Source of the DNA: a virus
Virus record (IMG/VR): IMGVR_UViG_3300024518_001557
Location: 1-45,123 of that record
DNA: 45,123 nucleotides
Direction: 5' to 3' (one strand)
Positions 17,522-26,410 of this stretch are shown piece after piece. The first letter of the stretch is position 1. Each line of letters begins with the position of its first letter. The position numbers and the translations under genes were made by a program. The notes beneath the pieces are model-generated. The model worked only from the letters and a program-made list of their open reading frames with translations. It was not told where the DNA came from and did no database searches.

Positions 17522-17976
17522 TATAAATCCTCCAGATATTCTTTCAGAGTTTCACTTTGGGCTTTAAGGCGAATTGCCTCACCCACCTTAACCGACCACT
17601 CATACCCACCACATATTTCAGCGGCTTGATGGACTAACGACACAATAGAACATCTGAGGGTATATGCAATGTCTTTTCTATCCCCGGCTTCTAGTTTGTT
17701 GGCTGCGAACCATTCCTGAATTGCAACGGCCATTACCGGGTGTATCTCCACTTGGTGTCGCTGGTAGTACTTGTTTCTTGGAATTTCGATCATAGCCAGC
17801 CAGAACGCATGGTTGATGTGGTCGTCGGTTCTGGGCACGTCTTTATCGATCAGGTCATCCCACACATGGCACGTCAGGAAAAACATTTCAAGGAAGTCAG
17901 CAGCATCTTCATTACCCCTGCACGCCCACTTGAACCAGTCGTGGTCAGTGTGTAGTACTGCTTCCTCACTAATCAT
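17521..17976 (-). CDS. Hypothetical protein with DDLID motif, 151 aa
   Basis: A mostly alpha-helical soluble protein rich in Trp, His and Cys. Residues about 33-45 contain HVWDDLIDKD, and conserved-looking helices follow (EIPRNKYYQRHQVEIHPVM). The acidic DDxxD pattern is superficially like metal-binding motifs of isoprenoid synthases, but no second such motif is present and enzymatic function is not claimed. It is coupled to both neighbours by 4-base or TAATG overlaps, between tail-fibre-type and ejection-type genes, so a virion-assembly or structural role is likelier. No family is recognised with confidence. Confidence 0.7.
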   Translation of the reverse strand: MISEEAVLHTDHDWFKWACRGNEDAADFLEMFFLTCHVWDDLIDKDVPRTDDHINHAFWLAMIEIPRNKYYQRHQVEIHPVMAVAIQEWFAANKLEAGDRKDIAYTLRCSIVSLVHQAAEICGGYEWSVKVGEAIRLKAQSETLKEYLEDL

Positions 17977-18209
17977 CTGTTTTTAAACGCTTGACGCGCT
18001 GCCTTTCTTGATGGGGTGTGTAGCCCGGACGCCACATCCTTGACTATTTGAGGCTCGTTAGTTAAATCATCATCCAAGTCCACTACATGCCGGTGGAAAG
18101 ACTTTGAAATTTCCACACCATCTTCCATGATGCGTGTTATTTCTCTCACCTGTATGACTCCATTCTCTAAGAACTCGCCATCATGTGTTACTACTTTTTC
18201 TATTGCCAT
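17973..18209 (-). CDS. Hypothetical small virion-associated protein, 78 aa
   Basis: The protein opens with MAIEKVVTHDGEF, continues with a beta-rich stretch (VIQVREITRIMEDGVEISKSFHRHVVD) and ends in a basic helix. Short proteins of this build, with an SFHRHVV-type segment, occur near tail-fibre genes in several phages and look structural. It starts with ATG at 18209 behind a weak purine-rich site. It overlaps the following gene by 4 bases and follows the fibre gene by 12 bases. Function is unknown. Confidence 0.65.
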   Translation of the reverse strand: MAIEKVVTHDGEFLENGVIQVREITRIMEDGVEISKSFHRHVVDLDDDLTNEPQIVKDVASGLHTPSRKAARQAFKNR

Positions 18210-18221
18210 GTTATATTCTCG

Positions 18222-19583
18222 TTATGCTATTTCGTATGTACCTGAACCAAAAATTTTGCTGTCGCTGTTAAAGTTTGTTTCATTGACTTGCGTTGTTGCC
18301 AGTGTGTTCGAATCATTCAGATCATATTTATCCTGACCTGACCTTGCTAAGCCGCCGAGCCTGTTAGCCACTAAGGACATACCTGAGTATTGACCTATAG
18401 TACAAGCAAACAGGGTATTATTTGCTACATTGAGAAAGGGAAGGTTATCTATCTCAGCTTGACCAGTGGAGCTTCCCAAGTTACTCAGCTCTATTCGGAA
18501 CCAAACAGTGCATAGATTTCCTACTCTTTGGTAGTGACCATCCCTTATAAGGAACGTCATTAATGCTTGCGCGTTGTTAAATTTAAGCTCGGGTTGAAAG
18601 GTGCCTTCCTCATAATCACCTAGGGTAGTATCCCCTAAGTTGATGCCAGCAGTATTCAGGGTAGTACCACTGAAAGTCAACCCTGTATCACCTTCTATGG
18701 TGCCGTCACCAGTCCATACACCTAACTGATTATTGACCGGTGTACCGACCTTAGTAACATTACCCGCACCACCTGCCGGGGCTTGGAAGGTAGGCGCTAC
18801 CCCTACTCCATTACTGGTCAGTACATGAGTGGCCGTTCCCACCGGCACTGTAGCAGCAACTCCCACTGCATCCCAAGTGATAAGCTCACCATCAATACCA
18901 TCTGCCAGCATCGCAATGTCCACAGCTTTAGCGGCTATGGTTAGGGCCGTGCCTCCTGTTACGTCACCCGTGTGTACTGCATTTGTTACCTTAGCCGTGT
19001 TAAGGGCTACAGCAGCCGCATCTGTATATGAAATCTTGGCAGTATTGAGAGCTACTGCCGCAATAGTTCCATAGGCGGCATCGCCTTCAGCCGGGGTGAG
19101 GAAAAGGGTATCCATAAACGTAGATATTTGTGTAGCGGTAATTTCAGACAGAACCCCACCATCATTGATGATGAATGTGTCTGCGCCAATTAGCGCTCCG
19201 GCTGCTGGCTGAGCCGTGATAGCAGTGATATCAAGGGCTAACGCTGCCGCCCCGGTTACCTGCCCGGTATGGGTAGCGTTAGTAACTTTAGCAGTATTAG
19301 CCGATACATCACCAATACTACCGTAAGCTGCATTACCTTCAGCCGGAGTAAGGAAAAAACCATCATAGTCGGCTTGCAGGGCTACCACCGCTCCAGTCCT
19401 GCCAAACACACTATCTACCTCTACCCTATAGAGCAGGGATGTCCATGCGGTCACACCGTCACCGATCTTGATCCGGCGCGTATCGGTTTCCAGACACCAC
19501 TCACCGTCAGCCGGAGTCGGGTTAGTAGAAGTCCACAAAGCTGCGGTGTCTCGGCGCATCTGTAATTGGATGATTTTAGCCAT
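18222..19583 (-). CDS. Tail fibre / receptor-binding protein with Mtd_N-like head, 453 aa
   Basis: The first 50 residues (IQLQMRRDTAALW...NPTPADGEW.LETDTRRIKIGDGVTAW) fit the N-terminal domain seen in Bordetella phage Mtd and many tail-fibre proteins, which attaches the fibre to the tail. Two internal repeats follow. Each contains FLTPAEG(N/D)AAYG and a KVTNA(T/V)HTG(Q/D)VTG unit, typical of trimeric fibre shafts. The C-terminal 130 residues (YEEGTFQPELKF...GHYQRVGNLCTVWFRIEL...DNLPF) resemble a jelly-roll receptor-binding tip found in many phages. A 34-residue segment with VWTGDGTIEG is shared with the 851-aa fibre gene at 30955-33510. The ATG at 19583 overlaps the previous stop (TGATG). Confidence 0.8.
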   Translation of the reverse strand: MAKIIQLQMRRDTAALWTSTNPTPADGEWCLETDTRRIKIGDGVTAWTSLLYRVEVDSVFGRTGAVVALQADYDGFFLTPAEGNAAYGSIGDVSANTAKVTNATHTGQVTGAAALALDITAITAQPAAGALIGADTFIINDGGVLSEITATQISTFMDTLFLTPAEGDAAYGTIAAVALNTAKISYTDAAAVALNTAKVTNAVHTGDVTGGTALTIAAKAVDIAMLADGIDGELITWDAVGVAATVPVGTATHVLTSNGVGVAPTFQAPAGGAGNVTKVGTPVNNQLGVWTGDGTIEGDTGLTFSGTTLNTAGINLGDTTLGDYEEGTFQPELKFNNAQALMTFLIRDGHYQRVGNLCTVWFRIELSNLGSSTGQAEIDNLPFLNVANNTLFACTIGQYSGMSLVANRLGGLARSGQDKYDLNDSNTLATTQVNETNFNSDSKIFGSGTYEIA

Positions 19584-21328
19584 CAGCTTATTCCGTTAGT
19601 TGATCTGCATATCTGCCCATTCGCCGCACCCGCGATGAACACACCGTCTATGCTATCCCAATGAACACACTGAACATCTGTAAGAGGGTTAAACCCATTG
19701 TTAACTAGAGTCCAACTATCAACAGTAGCTATATCTGCATCTGCTATGTAGCCAATCTTGCCGTCGGCTGCTACGGCTACAGCCCTATCATGGAGACTAG
19801 AATAAGCAAAGCCATTAAGTTGACTTGCTCCAAAAGTAACATCATCGACTCCAACTATGCTGCCTGTTATATTCCCAGTTGAAAGACCTATTATGTAACG
19901 ATCATTGATCCCGGAATAAATAAGACAAGCTGAAACAGTGCCTCCTTGCGTTGTGAGGATAATAGAAGCAAAGGCGGTATCAGCGGGTTGATCGAGCCTA
20001 TATAGATCATCTTGAAACCCTATTACGCAACCTTGATCTACTCCTGCGAGAACATTTTGTGGCGTAAATCCGGATACTCGGGTGTGAAGGTTCGCAGCTG
20101 CCCCGGCACCAACTAATGTCCAAGTAGCACCATCAGTATCACTTCTGGCGGTATGGTCGAGAGCGCCTGTCTGAGCGTTAAATATTATTACCCATTCATC
20201 CGTTGGACTGTGGTGCATAATTCCATAAACATGACCTGTGCCTGTTGTTACCAGCCCCATTATGTTGCCTCCTGCCGTCCAAGTGGTTCCATTAGTAGAC
20301 CGAAGATTAGTGCCAGCATTACCAACTGCTATAAATATTTCAGCAATCTCGTTATAATCTACTTGCAGTAGATGCTCTGTGGTGGAGGTGGTTCGTATTG
20401 TCCACGTAACACCAGCGTCTGTTGATGTTGCCAGCTTTCCCCCGTCCCCCACAGCCACTATATAAAAGGTAGCCCCGATTAACCCCGATGTAATCCAGTT
20501 AATACCCGTTCCCCCAAAGGGATCAGTAGCTATTGGACTCCACCCGGCTTCTCCCGTCATCATGCACACGGTATATGCCACGTTGGCTAATGTCGCGCCA
20601 CCTTCCATCGTTAAATCAATTCTGGTGTTGGAAGTGAATGTGCTGGTAGTGATTTCACCAAATATATCAACACCACCTATTGAAAACCTTATTCGTCTTC
20701 CAACTGAAAACAGGTTTACTACATTGACTCCAAGGATATCGAATGTGTCTGTATCCACAAATGTGAATGTGTATCCGGGGCAATACTCCGAGCTTGCGCC
20801 CGCAGGCGAAGCTGTAATCGTAATCTGATTTGCTACCGGCTCAGTAACAGTAAACCCAACAAAGTTGAGCAGAGTTGCCGCAATACTGAGCGATACCCCG
20901 GTATCCTGTACGACTAGATCGCTACCACCACCCAAGACACCGTATGGCCCTTCAGTTGAAGGTGGGAAGGTTTCAGCGGCGTCACCCCCGTCAATACATA
21001 CTACGTTTGGCAGGTTAATAATGGTGGGCATGGTAATTGGATCAGTACCATCGGCCAGTGTTGTAGGCCCGCCCACAATATCGCCAGAAAGAATAAAGTC
21101 GAACTGGGATGTCGGGGGGATAACGACAATAGGTTGCTCAACCGTGGACTCGGTTAACGTACCAAAATCGATCAAATCCTGATAAGTGGCCCAGCGTTGA
21201 TTGACTTCAAATTTACCCTGCCGGATATCGATAATCCGCTTGAGGGGTTCCAGTATCGTATAGATGTCATGTTCGGTTAAGTGAACCGGGACATCTGGTA
21301 TAGATGGTATCCGAATGTCTCCAGCCAC
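19583..21328 (-). CDS. Tail protein with BNR/Asp-box beta-propeller-like C-terminus, 581 aa
   Basis: The start codon is GTG at 21328, with GGTGGA as ribosome binding site. The N-terminal part is beta-rich and fibre-like. From about residue 280 the sequence has Asp-box-type repeats (STDAGVTW, STNGTTW, RSDTDGATW) spaced about 45-70 residues apart. They are separated by strands such as FYIVAVGDGGKL and FIAVGNAGTN, the signature of sialidase/YCF48-like beta-propellers. No catalytic arginine triad can be assigned, so binding of a surface sugar or a structural role is more likely than sialidase activity. It sits between the nozzle-type gene and a fibre gene and is probably part of the adsorption apparatus. 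Confidence 0.7.
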   Translation of the reverse strand: MAGDIRIPSIPDVPVHLTEHDIYTILEPLKRIIDIRQGKFEVNQRWATYQDLIDFGTLTESTVEQPIVVIPPTSQFDFILSGDIVGGPTTLADGTDPITMPTIINLPNVVCIDGGDAAETFPPSTEGPYGVLGGGSDLVVQDTGVSLSIAATLLNFVGFTVTEPVANQITITASPAGASSEYCPGYTFTFVDTDTFDILGVNVVNLFSVGRRIRFSIGGVDIFGEITTSTFTSNTRIDLTMEGGATLANVAYTVCMMTGEAGWSPIATDPFGGTGINWITSGLIGATFYIVAVGDGGKLATSTDAGVTWTIRTTSTTEHLLQVDYNEIAEIFIAVGNAGTNLRSTNGTTWTAGGNIMGLVTTGTGHVYGIMHHSPTDEWVIIFNAQTGALDHTARSDTDGATWTLVGAGAAANLHTRVSGFTPQNVLAGVDQGCVIGFQDDLYRLDQPADTAFASIILTTQGGTVSACLIYSGINDRYIIGLSTGNITGSIVGVDDVTFGASQLNGFAYSSLHDRAVAVAADGKIGYIADADIATVDSWTLVNNGFNPLTDVQCVHWDSIDGVFIAGAANGQICRSTNGIS

Positions 21329-21330
21329 AA

Positions 21331-23157
21331 CTAATCCACCAATTCAGTGATCGATGACGCGACTGTTATCTGGTTAACATCTGTAAAGGTTTCGATCTCA
21401 ACTTCGTACTGGCGAAACTGACCGCCACTGGGGAAACGAAATGGTGTAGCATCGACACTGGTTGCGGTACCGATCAAGGTACCATCACCATACAATTTAA
21501 TGACCACGTTCTGGGTCATTGGCACTGAAGGCGGGGTTATCAAAACACTGGCATTAACTGCAAATTCATTAACCTGATTGCCATTCAATTCACCACGGAC
21601 AGACGAACCTAACAATACCCCATTGGCCGTAATAATATTTGCGATCAGGGTATTCAATGCCGCCAGCTCAGAGTTGGTTAGCAGCTCACCGTACTGGGCC
21701 AGAATCTTGCCACTGGTAATAGTTGCCAATGATCCAAGTGAAAATGTCTTCGACTTCCACTGATAAGCCAGTCGTTGCCCAGCCGCGTTAAACTCACTGA
21801 TCACATTAATATTCAAGTCACTGGTTTCACTGATGTATAACCGATCATTCTCTGGATCGGTGTATACCGCATCAACATCAATATTGAAGTCACTGGCGGA
21901 TATTTCATTGTTGGCTGTTTCGATAACCAACCCGGCATCATCAGTGAAGGCAATATACCGGGTATCCCAGTAACTTGCCCGCATCTGAGAGGGGTTTCGT
22001 TCCTGCCAAGTATCCCTGTCATACAGTGGCTCAGTCAGTAATGAGCTACCGCCATAACCAATCGAGTACAGTCCATCCGGGGTTGGGTAAATTACCCGGC
22101 CCTTCAGGGACACAATGCCCTGTTTGCTGACACACGCCTGATGATCAGGAAGAACTGTCATCGTCATAGTCGATGGATGGTTGCCCACCAACAACAAGGG
22201 TCTGTCCAAGGTCGTCACGACAACGGTATTGCCGAACAGGCCACCCCCCACAATCGTATCGAAAGTCGCCAGCCGGTATTTGATGGGCCATGCGTGAGGC
22301 TGGTATGGTTCGCTGAATAGAATCTCAAATAAAGTGAACGCGACCATGATGCCGTTGCCCGCATCAATCAAGCCAAATATATTAGCAGGCGGTAAATCAA
22401 AATCAGTTGACCCGACAACTTCACCCAGCAATGCGTCAATTACATTGTCTGTGTAAGTAGACGAAGGAGAGATTTCATCAACGAACCGGTAAGCTGTCTG
22501 GTTAACACCGACACTGGATCGATAAATTCGAACAAACTGTATTGTATTGCGGGTAGTCCCTGCACCCGGATAAGTAATCTCCAAGGCTGATAAATCAACA
22601 TTGCCGTCACTGTGATCAACATTAATAATAGCCGATGCCGGACTGAGGGCGCTTTCCTCTCCCCAGACAGACACAAAGGTGTACACATACAGCGAGGGAA
22701 TCACAGTGGTGCCAGCACCAGAGCTGCCAAGCGCAACCGTAGGGGCTGCTGTAGGGGCTGGTATGCCGACTAAAATACTGTTCTCGGGGAAGATATTCGA
22801 TCCACCGTTATCGACGCCTGTGAGATTGTCAGCGGCATTATCAGACGCTTGTAGCGTGCCGCTCTCGGTGTAGTAGATTCTGGAAGTCGTATCGTTGGCT
22901 ATGGGCGCTTTAACAACATCGACATCAGTTGTCCATGTCAGGAATAAATCAGTGCCTGTCCCTTTATACAGGTAGATGGTTTCCAGCTTCGGAGTCGTAA
23001 GGGCTGGGATAACATTCAGCACCTGACCACGCCATGACTGTAGCGCAAGCGAGGTCAGTTTCAGGTTCTCGGCAACCTGTCCCTGCTGACCGCCCAGCAG
23101 CCTTGAATCAATCCTCGGGGCGATTCCCTGAAATTCGGATATCTGTATTCTAGCCAT
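21331..23157 (-). CDS. Tail tubular protein B / nozzle-like protein, 608 aa
   Basis: The start is placed at the ATG at 23157 (MARIQISEFQGIAPRIDSRLL). This is the usual N-terminal pattern for podovirus nozzle proteins, which open with a short strand and a '-G-APR-' segment followed by Q-x-A-x-N. An upstream in-frame start four codons earlier is less likely. The body is beta-rich with conserved-looking stretches (YVYTFVSVWGEESALSPAS, YPTPDGLYSIGYGG, ASYWDTRYIAF) that match the T7 gp12-like family. It should form the distal tube of the short tail. The stop of the preceding gene overlaps the start by 8 bases. Confidence 0.75.
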   Translation of the reverse strand: MARIQISEFQGIAPRIDSRLLGGQQGQVAENLKLTSLALQSWRGQVLNVIPALTTPKLETIYLYKGTGTDLFLTWTTDVDVVKAPIANDTTSRIYYTESGTLQASDNAADNLTGVDNGGSNIFPENSILVGIPAPTAAPTVALGSSGAGTTVIPSLYVYTFVSVWGEESALSPASAIINVDHSDGNVDLSALEITYPGAGTTRNTIQFVRIYRSSVGVNQTAYRFVDEISPSSTYTDNVIDALLGEVVGSTDFDLPPANIFGLIDAGNGIMVAFTLFEILFSEPYQPHAWPIKYRLATFDTIVGGGLFGNTVVVTTLDRPLLLVGNHPSTMTMTVLPDHQACVSKQGIVSLKGRVIYPTPDGLYSIGYGGSSLLTEPLYDRDTWQERNPSQMRASYWDTRYIAFTDDAGLVIETANNEISASDFNIDVDAVYTDPENDRLYISETSDLNINVISEFNAAGQRLAYQWKSKTFSLGSLATITSGKILAQYGELLTNSELAALNTLIANIITANGVLLGSSVRGELNGNQVNEFAVNASVLITPPSVPMTQNVVIKLYGDGTLIGTATSVDATPFRFPSGGQFRQYEVEIETFTDVNQITVASSITELVD

Positions 23158-23830
23158 TATTAGTTGCAAATACTGTCAGCTTCGGCGCTGCGCATTGCCC
23201 GTCCTCATTTAAGTTTTCCCTGATATTAGTTAACCGCTTATGCCACTCGGCAAGCTGCTCATCTGAAATCTCACCAAACCCTGAAGCGCTTTCCTCAAAT
23301 GCAATGAGTGCATCAGTGTCTTCACCCATGTTAATCAGGCTTTGCTGGTTGGCCGATAACACATCCTGCCTGCTCAACCGCTCTGTAAAATGCCGCCTTT
23401 CTCCAGCCTCAAACTGTTCGCGGGTAAATTTAGGTAGCGCCTTGAAATGCTTGTATAAAACATTGAGTTCAGTAATAGCATCATTGATCAACTTCTTACT
23501 GTATGCCATTTCGCCTTTAGTTTTCTCGCGCTTAGCGTCTTCACGGCGTAGGTCATACTGGTTTAATCTTCCAGCCTCAATCTTGGCATTAATTTCATCC
23601 AAATCAATTTGATAGTTCGCCATAGAAAACTTTGCTTCCTGTAATGCCTGAATCCTATTTGACATACGCAATCCAATAGTCCGATATGCACGCTCAGGGG
23701 TGATAGACCCAGCGATTACAAACTTTTCAGTTTGATAGGCCGAATTTTCAAAGGGTATATCGAAGAAGGCATCGTTGACTTCATCCAGTATCGAATCAAC
23801 CTGCTCTATTGTTTTTAGTTCTGAGGCCAT
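23150..23830 (-). CDS. Hypothetical structural protein, 226 aa
   Basis: A largely alpha-helical, charged protein with long coiled-coil-prone stretches (about residues 60-150, rich in Glu, Lys, Arg, Leu), no membrane segment and no recognised domain. It begins with ATG at 23830 within the end of the preceding propeller gene and overlaps the nozzle gene by 8 bases. Its place among tail genes suggests a virion or assembly-chaperone role, which is inference from context alone. Confidence 0.7.
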   Translation of the reverse strand: MASELKTIEQVDSILDEVNDAFFDIPFENSAYQTEKFVIAGSITPERAYRTIGLRMSNRIQALQEAKFSMANYQIDLDEINAKIEAGRLNQYDLRREDAKREKTKGEMAYSKKLINDAITELNVLYKHFKALPKFTREQFEAGERRHFTERLSRQDVLSANQQSLINMGEDTDALIAFEESASGFGEISDEQLAEWHKRLTNIRENLNEDGQCAAPKLTVFATNNG

Positions 23831-24795
23831 TGTTGAATCCCTCCCATTTCCGCTGCGTTACCTTCTGGTAAAGATGCTGCGGGGTTTTCCGAAGTGTCGG
23901 TGGCGAAAACAAGCCCATCTATATCTGTATACCAGAAAGGGGATATTCCGTTGAACCCACCACCAAAGTATCCTTTGAGCTTACCAGACACCCCGGTAAG
24001 TTGTCTCTTCACCCTTGACAAGACAAGTGATGGCGAAAAGGCCAAATCTGTAGCAAAAGCTATGCCGGAGTAACTATTATAATAAACTGTGCCGGGATTG
24101 TTAAACGTGTTCGAACCACCAGCCCAGTACCCCTTAACTTCGCTGCAAACTCCCCCCGGCCCTACATTAATTTTATTTAAAATTGCCGTTGGATTGAATG
24201 ATGTCTCTGTGTCAAACCGTATTCCGTCAATTTCAGTTGACGCCACACTGGTGAATCCTCCAGCAAAGTATCCATGAGTGCCACTGTTAACACCACCTGC
24301 AAGAACCGCTCTCGCGGAGGCCAAAGTCGCTGTAGGGTTTACCGTTAGATCGGTATCATATCGTATGCCGTCAATGGTGTTGCTGCGGGCGACAAAACTG
24401 AAATTACCACCGCCCCAATATCCTTTCTGGGTTTGAAAGCTACTAACTCCACCTAGCTCCCTTCTTGCGCCACCAGCAAGCCCTGCCGCTGGATTAAATG
24501 CTGCAAGGGTTTCGAAGATCATACCGTCAATCGCATCGACTGGGACATCGAAAGACGTGGCAACAGAACCACCTCCACAATACCCCTTTACTCCAGAGCT
24601 GTTTCCTGCCAGATCACTTCTAAACACTGATAAAAGCGCAGCCGGGTTTATGGATGTCTCGCTTACATAATCAATGCCTTGGAAACCGGTTCGTACAACG
24701 AAACCATTGAACCCACCGGCCCACCAACCCTTCTGAATTACTGGTACTGGTGCCTTACCGGCTACGAGAACACGCTGTGAAAACTGGGGTGACAT
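23815..24795 (-). CDS. Six-repeat Kelch-like beta-propeller tail protein, 326 aa
   Basis: The start chosen is the ATG at 24795, which shares a base with the preceding stop (TAATG); a longer reading from 24834 would overlap the previous gene. The protein is made almost entirely of six repeats of about 45-55 residues. Each opens with (K/H)GY(W/F/C)xGG(F/G/S), then IDG(I/L/M)xF(A/D)T, and ends with a xNPxAxL turn. This periodicity is that of Kelch-type propellers (one blade per repeat), so a six-bladed propeller is likely. It lies between two other beta-rich tail genes and may bind a receptor or decorate the tail. No catalytic residues are evident. Confidence 0.75.
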   Translation of the reverse strand: MSPQFSQRVLVAGKAPVPVIQKGWWAGGFNGFVVRTGFQGIDYVSETSINPAALLSVFRSDLAGNSSGVKGYCGGGSVATSFDVPVDAIDGMIFETLAAFNPAAGLAGGARRELGGVSSFQTQKGYWGGGNFSFVARSNTIDGIRYDTDLTVNPTATLASARAVLAGGVNSGTHGYFAGGFTSVASTEIDGIRFDTETSFNPTAILNKINVGPGGVCSEVKGYWAGGSNTFNNPGTVYYNSYSGIAFATDLAFSPSLVLSRVKRQLTGVSGKLKGYFGGGFNGISPFWYTDIDGLVFATDTSENPAASLPEGNAAEMGGIQQWPQN

Positions 24796-25736
24796 TATAC
24801 TGCGAAGTTCAGCCCACCCGAGAAGCCGAGCCAAGTACTCCCGCCATCGCGAGTGAGGAACAATACTACATCTTTACCAGCAGTCCATTCTGGCTCGGTG
24901 CCTGAGTCTATCCACTCTATAGTGGGAGTCCAAAGGGGAGGGAAGTTCGCGGCATTTTGTAACTCCATCGTAAAACTGGTCACACGCCCTGAAGCGGCAG
25001 GATTGGTAAAGTTGAAAGTCGGTATACTGGTTAAAGGCCCGGTGCCGTGAAAATAAGTCGCTGCCGCTGTATCCAGTGCAATGCTTCCACCAAGCCCATA
25101 GGTATCAGCATCTTCGCTGTATCCTGCGTTCAGGACTAATTCGGCATTTGCGACAAGATTGGCATTTGCAGTAATAATACCCGTTGCATCCAGAGTGCCC
25201 GTCATCACTACATCACCACTGGAAATATCAAGGGTAAACCGGTTAGCATTGCCGCTATTCCCATCACGAAACGCGATGATACCGTCATTGTTTAGATCGA
25301 AGTTCCACTGGGTAGCATCAAAATAAACCTCGGCGTCTATACCGGTACCGAAGTTGAGTTGGATATTGTCATTGAACGTCAGGTCACCAAGCGACTTGAT
25401 CGCGGCAACTGCTTTCAGAACCGCGTCAACATTCTGAGAAAACTCGGCCAGTGTGTCCCTAGTTAATCGCAGCCCCACGTTGTCAGCGGAAAGATAAGCA
25501 TTGGCAATCGTCCCTTCCTGCCCGCGCACAATAGTGAACACGTCACCAGCCCTTGAGGTAACATCTACGATCTCGATGTTATTCGAAGCATCACTCAAAG
25601 TAGCCCGGAAAGTGTCTCCACCGCTTGGGTTAGGAAACAGGGCACCATCACCGGATTGAACCGTCAGGGATGTTGCAACAGCCGAAATTCCTGCAACAAG
25701 TGTTGATTCCGCATTATTTTCAAACAGGAATGTCAT
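24795..25736 (-). CDS. Tail fibre-type protein, 313 aa
   Basis: The N-terminal 100 residues (FENNAESTLVAGISA...TSLTVQSGDGALFP, then FTIVRGQEGTIANAY) match the attachment module common to many phage fibres, in which a TSLTV-x(n)-G-x-LFP strand pair is followed by a V-x-R-G-Q-E-G-T motif. The rest is beta-rich with Gly/Asn/Asp turns (NFDLNNDGIIAFRDGNSGNA) and ends in a compact C-terminal domain. The ATG at 25736 overlaps the preceding stop (TAATG). It is likely a virion appendage or baseplate-associated fibre. The host receptor cannot be predicted. Confidence 0.7.
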   Translation of the reverse strand: MTFLFENNAESTLVAGISAVATSLTVQSGDGALFPNPSGGDTFRATLSDASNNIEIVDVTSRAGDVFTIVRGQEGTIANAYLSADNVGLRLTRDTLAEFSQNVDAVLKAVAAIKSLGDLTFNDNIQLNFGTGIDAEVYFDATQWNFDLNNDGIIAFRDGNSGNANRFTLDISSGDVVMTGTLDATGIITANANLVANAELVLNAGYSEDADTYGLGGSIALDTAAATYFHGTGPLTSIPTFNFTNPAASGRVTSFTMELQNAANFPPLWTPTIEWIDSGTEPEWTAGKDVVLFLTRDGGSTWLGFSGGLNFAV

Positions 25737-26410
25737 TAGTAGTATCTCCGGGTACGGTAATTGCCAAACCCAAATGGTGACAAACCCGTGCTGGAATTAA
25801 CTGTATTGGCCTTAACGTCACGGGTACGTGCTTCCATCCAGCCATTAATAAACTCACCACGGTGGAACTTGACCATATTTGGCGCACTCCACGCCCTGCC
25901 ATTCATTACCTGTAGCCGCGCTATTGCGCCATGGGCTATCGGTTCCAGCCAGTCATTGAACAGGAAGTCCGGCCCATCTAATGCTGCCTTGGTAGGCTTC
26001 AACACCGCCCAAAGCTGGTAGTTGTAAACCAGATCAGGGGTCGGTAGCAACGTAATGGTCTGCGGGGTATTTTGCAGGAAGTACCGGGGGTGATCGCTTT
26101 CCTGCTGCTCCCGAAACCGGTCATAGTGGTTCCATGGAATAGCTGGAAGTGGCCGGTGACTTGCGCCCTGTCCGGCAGTCACTTCCTGAATCTTGTGCAG
26201 GGCTATCATTTCCGAACCAGCCGGTACCACAATCGTGTACTCAGACTGGTCGGCAATAGAATCAAGGTCAGCCAGCCGTAGCCGGTAGACTCTGGACTGG
26301 TTACAGAACTCGATAGCTGATAAACGTATTGCGTTCTCGGCCTGTGAGATAGGGCACCCGGCAACATCCGGCATGACCACATGCAAATAATCTTCCCAAT
26401 TAACCGCCAC
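25736..26410 (-). CDS. Head-to-tail adaptor / short-tail completion protein, 224 aa
   Basis: The start chosen is the GTG at 26410, seven bases after AGGAG; an ATG upstream at 26452 would add 14 Arg-rich residues inside the previous gene. The product begins MAVNWEDYLHVVMPDVAGCPISQAENAIRLSAIEFC. This is the N-terminal pattern of a widespread podovirus tail-adaptor family in which a short helix is followed by '-P-x-V-x-G-C-P'. A strand-rich middle and a C-terminal helical segment follow. It lies between the preceding adaptor gene and the fibre genes, fitting a connector (T7 gp11-like) role, inferred from family pattern and order. Confidence 0.65.
   Translation of the reverse strand: MAVNWEDYLHVVMPDVAGCPISQAENAIRLSAIEFCNQSRVYRLRLADLDSIADQSEYTIVVPAGSEMIALHKIQEVTAGQGASHRPLPAIPWNHYDRFREQQESDHPRYFLQNTPQTITLLPTPDLVYNYQLWAVLKPTKAALDGPDFLFNDWLEPIAHGAIARLQVMNGRAWSAPNMVKFHRGEFINGWMEARTRDVKANTVNSSTGLSPFGFGNYRTRRYY

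Noticed and set aside
18222-19583. Diversity-generating retroelement target (suggested by the Mtd-like N-terminus)
   Set aside because: No reverse transcriptase or template repeat was seen in the window, and the Mtd_N-type head is common on ordinary fibres.
19583-21328. Sialidase enzyme
   Set aside because: Asp-box-like repeats occur but no arginine triad or catalytic Tyr/Glu can be assigned.
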